From an uncultured Eubacteriales bacterium (GTDB taxonomy: Bacteria; Bacillota; Clostridia; Monoglobales; Monoglobaceae): a stretch of DNA of 9,126 nucleotides. Position 1 is the stretch's first letter. Each line of letters opens with the position of its first letter. Location: NCBI GenBank assembly GCA_900552305.1, contig URZD01000080.1, positions 1-9,126 on the forward strand. Direction: 5' to 3'. Of the stretch, positions 5,430 to 9,126 are shown piece by piece. A program made the position numbers and the translations under genes. The notes under the pieces were generated by a model. The model searched no databases. It had not been told where the DNA came from and saw only the letters and a list, made by a program, of their open reading frames with translations.

Positions 5430-7196
5430 ATGGAAAACCTGCAGGATAATGCGAGTGTGCAGACCGCGGCAAAGAGGGTAAAGACGCCGTGGAAAAAATT
5501 CCTCGGCGGCGTTCCGTCTACGCTGGAATATTTTGAAGGCTCAATGTTTGAGGCTGTGGAGAAAATCGCGAAGGAATACCCAAACGGTATCGCGTTTGAC
5601 TTTATGGGTCGCTCTACAACATACTCAAAAATGATTGACGAGATAAGAAAATGCGCAAAGGCTCTTAAAACAATAGGCGTGCGCGAGGGCGACCGTGTGA
5701 CGATTGCCATGCCGAACTGTCCTCAGGCAATCTATATGTTCTATGCGATAAACCTTGTGGGCGGCGTGGCGAACATGATTCACCCGCTTTCCGCCGAGAA
5801 GGAGATAGAGTTCTACCTCAACGAATCGGAGAGCGTGACCGCGATTACGCTTGACCAGTTCTATGGCAAGTTTGAGAGTATCCGTCAGAATACAAAGGTC
5901 GTAAATATCATTATTGCAAGCGTAAAGGACGAGCTTTCAAAGCCGATAAGGGCGGGTTATATGTTGACCGAGGGCAGAAAAATCCAAAAGATACCCCAGG
6001 ACGCGCCGATTATCCGCTGGAACGATTTTATGAAGCTGGGCAAGCACTGCTTTTACAACTACAGCGTGAGCCGTGCGGCGGACGACCCCGCGGTAATCCT
6101 TTATTCGGGCGGCACAACGGGGACGACAAAGGGAATCGTCCTCACAAACAAGAACTTTAACGCTCTCGGACAGCAGGTTGTGGCGGCGAATCCGATGTTT
6201 CGTCCCGGCGACAAGATGCTTGCGGCAATGCCGCTGTTCCACGGCTTCGGTCTGGGCGTTTGCATACATACCATGCTTTCTCAGGGCGGGCGCTGTATTC
6301 TTGTTCCGCGTTTTACGGCAAAGAGCTACGCAAAGCTGATTGTCAAGTACAAGTGCAACTTTATTGCGGGCGTTCCCACGCTTTACGAGGCGCTTTTGCG
6401 CCTGCCGAGCATGGAGGGCGCGAACCTCAGCTGCCTTAAAGGCGTTTTCTCGGGCGGCGATTCGCTGTCGGTGGAGCTGAAAAAGAAACTGGACAAGTTT
6501 TTGTACGACCACAACAGCACAATACAGGTGCGCGAGGGCTACGGTATGACCGAAACGGTTACCGCCTGCTGTCTTACGCCGCCGCATATGTTCAAGGAGG
6601 GGAGCATCGGACTTCCGTTCCCCGATACATATATGAAGATAGTCAAGCCGGGGACTGAGGAGGAACTGCCCTACGGCGAGGAAGGCGAAATCCTGCTTTC
6701 GGGTCCCACTGTTATGAAGGAGTACATGAATCACCCGGAGGAAACGGCTAAGACGCTGCAAAAGCAGTCGGACGGACTGACGTGGGTTATGAGCGGCGAC
6801 CTCGGCATAATGGATTCGGAGGGATTTATATACTTCCGCGGCAGGGCAAAGCGGATGATTATATCCTCGGGATATAACGTGTACCCGTCACAGATAGAAA
6901 ATATCCTTGACGCGCACGAATATGTACAGATGAGCTGCGTCATAGGCGTTCCCGACGCGTACAAAATGCAGAAGGTTAAGGCTTTTGTAAAGCTCGCGGC
7001 GGGGGTTGCCCCAAGCGAGGAAACCAAGCAGGAGCTTTTGGCTTACTGCAAAAAGCATATCGCAAAGTACGCAATGCCGTATGACATAGAGTTCAGGGAC
7101 GATATGCCGAAAACGCTTGTCGGCAAGGTTGCCTACAGAGCGCTGGAGGAGGAAGAAATAAAACGTCTTGCGGCGGAGCGGGCGGAAAGTAAATAG
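5430..7196 (+). CDS. AMP-forming acyl-CoA synthetase-like ligase (ANL superfamily)
   Basis: ANL enzymes activate a carboxylic acid with ATP to an acyl-adenylate and usually transfer it to CoA. The core motifs occur in order: YSGGTTGTTKG (225-235, ATP phosphate loop), GYGMTET (370-376), SGDLG (455-459), the hinge FRGRAKRMIISSGYNVYP (469-486), and PKTLVGK (560-566) with the catalytic C-terminal Lys566. At 588 residues the enzyme is complete and of ordinary length; no carrier-protein domain or signal peptide is seen. I place the start at ATG 5430, after AAGGAGG (5411-5417); an in-frame TTG at 5418 abuts the ribosome site and is unlikely. The stop of the preceding gene (5426-5428) sits one base before it, so translation is coupled. 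A medium- or long-chain fatty acid is plausible, but the substrate cannot be read from the sequence. Confidence 0.92.
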   Translation: MENLQDNASVQTAAKRVKTPWKKFLGGVPSTLEYFEGSMFEAVEKIAKEYPNGIAFDFMGRSTTYSKMIDEIRKCAKALKTIGVREGDRVTIAMPNCPQAIYMFYAINLVGGVANMIHPLSAEKEIEFYLNESESVTAITLDQFYGKFESIRQNTKVVNIIIASVKDELSKPIRAGYMLTEGRKIQKIPQDAPIIRWNDFMKLGKHCFYNYSVSRAADDPAVILYSGGTTGTTKGIVLTNKNFNALGQQVVAANPMFRPGDKMLAAMPLFHGFGLGVCIHTMLSQGGRCILVPRFTAKSYAKLIVKYKCNFIAGVPTLYEALLRLPSMEGANLSCLKGVFSGGDSLSVELKKKLDKFLYDHNSTIQVREGYGMTETVTACCLTPPHMFKEGSIGLPFPDTYMKIVKPGTEEELPYGEEGEILLSGPTVMKEYMNHPEETAKTLQKQSDGLTWVMSGDLGIMDSEGFIYFRGRAKRMIISSGYNVYPSQIENILDAHEYVQMSCVIGVPDAYKMQKVKAFVKLAAGVAPSEETKQELLAYCKKHIAKYAMPYDIEFRDDMPKTLVGKVAYRALEEEEIKRLAAERAESK

Positions 7197-7205
7197 ACAA
7201 TGTAT

Positions 7206-7246
7206 GCCGCGGCGATGTCCAATGGATGCGCCGCGGCTGATTTTTT
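7206..7246 (+). terminator. Intrinsic terminator after the ligase gene
   Basis: GCCGCGGCG (7206-7214) pairs perfectly with CGCCGCGGC (7229-7237). Inside the 14-base loop TCC/GGA (7218-7220 and 7224-7226) can pair too. Three bases later six T follow (7241-7246). It starts nine bases after the ligase stop and ends only 26 bases before the next gene. Confidence 0.85.
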
Positions 7247-7272
7247 GACAAAAACGGAAAGGCGGAGTTTTT

Positions 7273-7869
7273 ATGTTTCCCGAAAGAGAGATTGCGTTAC
7301 ATGAGCTGGATATTGCGGGCGGAATGAATCCCGGACCGTGGACGGCTCATTCACAGAACGTCGCAAAGGCGGCGCAGCTGATTGCCCAAAGCGCGGGCAT
7401 GGACGGCGAAAAGGCTTTTGTCTGCGGACCTCTGCACGATATAGGAAGAAGGACGGGCATTGCCGCCGTAAGGCATATAATTGACGGATATGACTATGCC
7501 GTGTCAAAGGGATGGGACGAGGTCGCAAGGGTGTGCCTGACACATTCGTTCCCGGTTAAGGATGTTGACGCGGACATCGGCAGGCGGGATATTACCGATG
7601 AGCAGTACCGCTTTGTAAAGGCGTATATAAAAGATATTGAGTATGACGACTATGACAAGCTGATAATTCTCTGCGACTCTCTTGCGGACGCGAACGGCTT
7701 TTGTATTTTGGAAAAGCGGTTTGTCGATACCACAAGACGTTACGGCGCATATCCGTTCACGGTAGACAGGTGGAACAGGATATTTGAATTTAAGGAATAC
7801 TTTGAAAAGCTGTCGGTCAGCTCGGTTTACAGGCTTTTGCCCGGAATAGAAAACTGTATATATGCCTGA
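7273..7869 (+). CDS. HD-domain metal-dependent phosphohydrolase
   Basis: This is a 198-residue single-domain HD protein, probably a cytoplasmic hydrolase of a nucleotide or other phosphate ester. The HD metal ligands are visible: His26 in WTAHSQNVA, the doublet His55-Asp56 in PLHDIGRR, and Asp135 in ILCDSLADANG. His68 and His91 (LTHSF) are extra histidines that could join a second metal site. No partner domain (such as GD-type cyclic-di-GMP or RelA/SpoT) is present. The ATG at 7273 is preceded by GGAG (7264-7267) at a five-base gap. It lies directly behind a strong terminator with no clear promoter between, so it may be expressed by read-through from the ligase unit. The substrate is unknown. 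Confidence 0.85.
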   Translation: MFPEREIALHELDIAGGMNPGPWTAHSQNVAKAAQLIAQSAGMDGEKAFVCGPLHDIGRRTGIAAVRHIIDGYDYAVSKGWDEVARVCLTHSFPVKDVDADIGRRDITDEQYRFVKAYIKDIEYDDYDKLIILCDSLADANGFCILEKRFVDTTRRYGAYPFTVDRWNRIFEFKEYFEKLSVSSVYRLLPGIENCIYA

Positions 7870-7904
7870 ACGTATGCGCACGGAAAAACAATAGAGTAAT
7901 ACTG

Positions 7905-7938
7905 CCGCAAAACGGAAAATTTCTGTTGTGCGGTTTTT
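7905..7938 (+). terminator. Intrinsic terminator after the HD gene
   Basis: The stem runs from 7905-7917 to 7921-7933 with one A-G mismatch and one G-T pair around a 3-base loop, then five T (7934-7938). It lies 35 bases past the HD stop. It sits between convergent genes; on the minus strand the stem lacks a good U-tract, so it mainly serves the plus-strand gene. Confidence 0.85.
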
Positions 7939-7958
7939 ATATGTAAATACGCCGTTGT

Positions 7959-8459
7959 TTATTCGCGGATTTCGTCCAAAACATTAACTACCTTAACACC
8001 CTTGCGCATGGCATAATCAATAGTATTTTTTGTGCCGCTTTTTTTACCGTTCCAAACAGCTATAACAAGGCTTGAGTTATCCACCATAAACACGTTCCTT
8101 TTCTGATAGCAGGCTTTGAAATAACAGTCGCATATTGTTTTTGTATAGTCGGCGTTTTTGATTATGTTTACATACCGTTCCTTCTCGTGTTGGGTTTTTC
8201 TTTTCTCAAAGCCGGGGTGCGGCACTGCACAAATCAGGTGCAACGCAGGATTATTCATTCTTTTTTCAAGCACAATTTCAGCCGCCCATATATCTACGCC
8301 CGGCGCCATACCGGTTATAAATGTTGTATAGCCGTTTTGTATCGCTGTGTCAATAGCCTTTTCTAAAAGCGGCTTTACCTCCGTTTCGGAAAGGCTTAAT
8401 TTTTCCGGGCGATGTCCCGTAAAACAGCAGCGGTGTAAATGTTTGTTATTTTGTTGCAT
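7959..8459 (-). CDS. SLOG-superfamily DUF1273-like protein (YoqJ/YpsA type)
   Basis: The protein has the marks of the DUF1273 branch of the SLOG (Rossmann-like) superfamily: CCFTGHRPEKL (11-21), GMAPGVDIWAAE (50-61), RNVFMVDNSSLVIAVWNG (121-138) and SGTKNTIDYA (141-150). SLOG proteins bind nucleotides or nucleotide-derived ligands; members occur in phages, plasmids and accessory islands as well as core genomes. The precise role here is unknown. I chose the ATG at 8459 (166 residues) because GAGG lies eight bases upstream; the in-frame GTG at 8468 overlaps that ribosome site and would add MTK. The gene is AT-richer than the his genes and uses different codons, and it is divergent from an Xre regulator, all consistent with an acquired module. 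Confidence 0.85.
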   Translation of the reverse strand: MQQNNKHLHRCCFTGHRPEKLSLSETEVKPLLEKAIDTAIQNGYTTFITGMAPGVDIWAAEIVLEKRMNNPALHLICAVPHPGFEKRKTQHEKERYVNIIKNADYTKTICDCYFKACYQKRNVFMVDNSSLVIAVWNGKKSGTKNTIDYAMRKGVKVVNVLDEIRE

Positions 8460-8477
8460 TTTTGTCACCTCAAAAGT

Positions 8478-8506
8478 ATTATAACAGAATTTTATTTATT
8501 ACGCAA
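8478..8506 (-). promoter_or_regulatory. Minus-strand promoter for the SLOG gene
   Basis: On the minus strand a perfect TATAAT box (8483 down to 8478) follows TTGCGT (8506 down to 8501) with a 17-base spacer. Transcription would start near 8471, right at the ribosome site, so the leader would be very short. The -35 box is mediocre and lies inside the TACGCA repeats, which suggests repression by the neighbouring Xre protein. Confidence 0.65.
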
Positions 8507-8519
8507 GTGCGTATACGCA
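8500..8519. promoter_or_regulatory. Palindromic operator with three TACGCA half-sites
   Basis: TACGCA (8500-8505), its inverse TGCGTA (8508-8513) and TACGCA again (8514-8519) lie almost end to end. The last two form a perfect 12-bp palindrome and the first two an inverted repeat with a 2-base gap. The sites sit between the divergent SLOG and Xre genes and cover the -35 box of the minus-strand promoter. This is the expected place and form for an operator of a small Xre-type repressor; binding is inferred. Confidence 0.65.
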
Positions 8520-8564
8520 TAAATGAAAGAAAATGTAAAATTATACTCATAAGGGAGTGATTTT

Positions 8565-8807
8565 ATGGGTATAAAGGACGCAATCGTTTTGCGCATTAAA
8601 GAGCTGTGCAAGCAAAAGGGAATAAAATACAACACTTTGGCAACCGATTCCGGCGTGACACCTTCGACTGTATACAGTTTGCTTGATGAACATAGGCGCG
8701 ATATTGGAGTTATTGTTTTGAAAAAGCTGTGCGACGGTTTGGATATTTCAATCTCAGAATTTTTTGATTCCGATATATTTCACAATTTGGAACAGGAGAT
8801 TAAATAA
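8565..8807 (+). CDS. Small Xre/Cro-type helix-turn-helix regulator
   Basis: This is an 80-residue protein consisting almost only of an Xre-family DNA-binding domain. The helix-turn-helix is about residues 22-41 (YNTLATDSGVTPSTVYSLLD), followed by the typical helix containing LKKLCDGLDISISEFF (52-67). There is no ligand-binding or peptidase domain. AGGGAG (8552-8557) gives a good ribosome site seven bases before the ATG. It is divergent from the SLOG gene with repeated TACGCA sites between, so it probably represses that gene and perhaps itself. A -10-like TATACT (8542-8547) lies too close to the ribosome site to be a trustworthy promoter, so its own promoter is unclear. Confidence 0.88.
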   Translation: MGIKDAIVLRIKELCKQKGIKYNTLATDSGVTPSTVYSLLDEHRRDIGVIVLKKLCDGLDISISEFFDSDIFHNLEQEIK

Positions 8808-8837
8808 TTATAGAAAATAAAAATTTAATTTTGGGTC

Positions 8838-8866
8838 TTGAAAAATTATTTGCATTGTGGTATAAT
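8838..8866 (+). promoter_or_regulatory. Strong sigma-A promoter for pyrC
   Basis: TTGAAA (8838-8843) and a consensus TATAAT (8861-8866) are 17 bases apart, with TGG directly before the -10 box (extended -10). Transcription should start near 8873, giving a leader of about 43 bases. That leader has no terminator or room for a PyrR-type attenuator. Confidence 0.9.
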
Positions 8867-8915
8867 ATATAGAGTTGAGATTTTATCAAACGACAAACGC
8901 GAAAGGAAGATATGG

Positions 8916-9126
8916 GTGAAGGTTTTACTGTCGGGGCTTTATGCCTACCAAAAGAACAGGTTTAAAAAATGTAATATTTTGATTGCCGACGGTAATATTG
9001 TTGATATTTTTGATTTTCCCGTTTCCGATTTCGACGGCACTGTTTTTAATTTGAATAATTGTTTTGCTTTTCCCGGTTTCGTTGATGTTCATGTACATCT
9101 TCGTGAGCCGGGATTTTCTTATAAGG
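8916..9126 (+). CDS. pyrC: Dihydroorotase, N-terminal part (runs off the window)
   Basis: Dihydroorotase closes carbamoyl aspartate to dihydroorotate in de novo pyrimidine synthesis. The 70 residues present end with PGFVDVHVHLREPGF (53-67), the dihydroorotase signature, where His59 and His61 bind metal and Arg63 binds substrate. The start is GTG 8916, behind AAAGGAAG (8902-8909); an ATG at 8912 is out of frame and stops at 8965. It has its own promoter, so it probably opens a pyrimidine operon to the right. The rest of the protein, including the other metal ligands, is outside the window. Confidence 0.93.
   Translation, partial: MKVLLSGLYAYQKNRFKKCNILIADGNIVDIFDFPVSDFDGTVFNLNNCFAFPGFVDVHVHLREPGFSYK

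Noticed and set aside
7245..7273. TTGACA at 7245-7250 as a -35 box for the HD gene
   Set aside because: A -10 box 17 bases on would be TTTTTA at 7268-7273, overlapping the start codon, and transcription would begin inside the gene.
8542..8547. TATACT as the -10 box for the Xre gene
   Set aside because: There is no acceptable -35 box, and the transcript would start within the ribosome site. Kept only as a weak possibility.
8808..8840. AT-rich run after the Xre gene as a terminator
   Set aside because: Pairing is A-T only and weak, with no GC stem, so it is not distinguishable from base composition.
1..9126. CRISPR array, tRNA, rRNA or transposase
   Set aside because: The only clear direct repeat is the 55-bp pair with a 348-bp period. 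No short regularly spaced repeats, cloverleaf or transposase motifs were seen.

Overview
The window looks like chromosomal DNA of an anaerobic Clostridia-type Firmicute, possibly a gut Oscillospiraceae or Lachnospiraceae relative. The grounds are good Shine-Dalgarno sequences, frequent TTG and GTG starts, textbook sigma-A promoters with extended -10 elements, hairpin-plus-U-tract terminators, a fused hisIE, and a PHP-type histidinol phosphatase. The lineage is inferred from style and gene content only, not from a search.

Layout. Positions 1-536 carry no convincing gene. They hold an exact 55-bp direct repeat (1-55 and 349-403, period 348) and several hairpins, as if the right end of a repeated element sits just upstream of hisH. 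Positions 537-3350 are the distal half of a histidine operon, hisH-hisA-hisF-hisIE, closed by a strong intrinsic terminator. A PHP-family histidinol-phosphatase gene follows at once (3432-4196), on the far side of that terminator.

After a 350-bp non-coding stretch with a clear promoter and a leader of about 120 nt comes a two-gene unit. It encodes a stand-alone E2/CAT-fold acyltransferase-like protein (4547-5428), whose catalytic His is replaced by Glu, and an AMP-forming acyl-CoA synthetase-like enzyme (5430-7196). A terminator and then an HD-domain hydrolase gene (7273-7869) with its own terminator follow.

Positions about 7940-8890 form an AT-richer islet. A SLOG/DUF1273-type gene on the minus strand is divergent from a small Xre-type regulator, and the 96-105 bp between them holds three TACGCA half-sites overlapping the minus-strand promoter. 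The window ends in the 5' part of a dihydroorotase gene (pyrC) behind a near-consensus promoter.

How the genes work together. HisH and HisF form imidazole glycerol phosphate synthase, HisIE and HisA supply its substrate, and the PHP enzyme probably does the dephosphorylation late in the same pathway. The acyltransferase-like protein and the ligase are almost certainly co-translated: an activated acyl group made by the ligase may be bound or transferred by its partner. This pair, with its altered active-site motif, and the Xre/SLOG module with its visible operator are the two most interesting parts. I found no CRISPR array, tRNA, rRNA or complete transposase.
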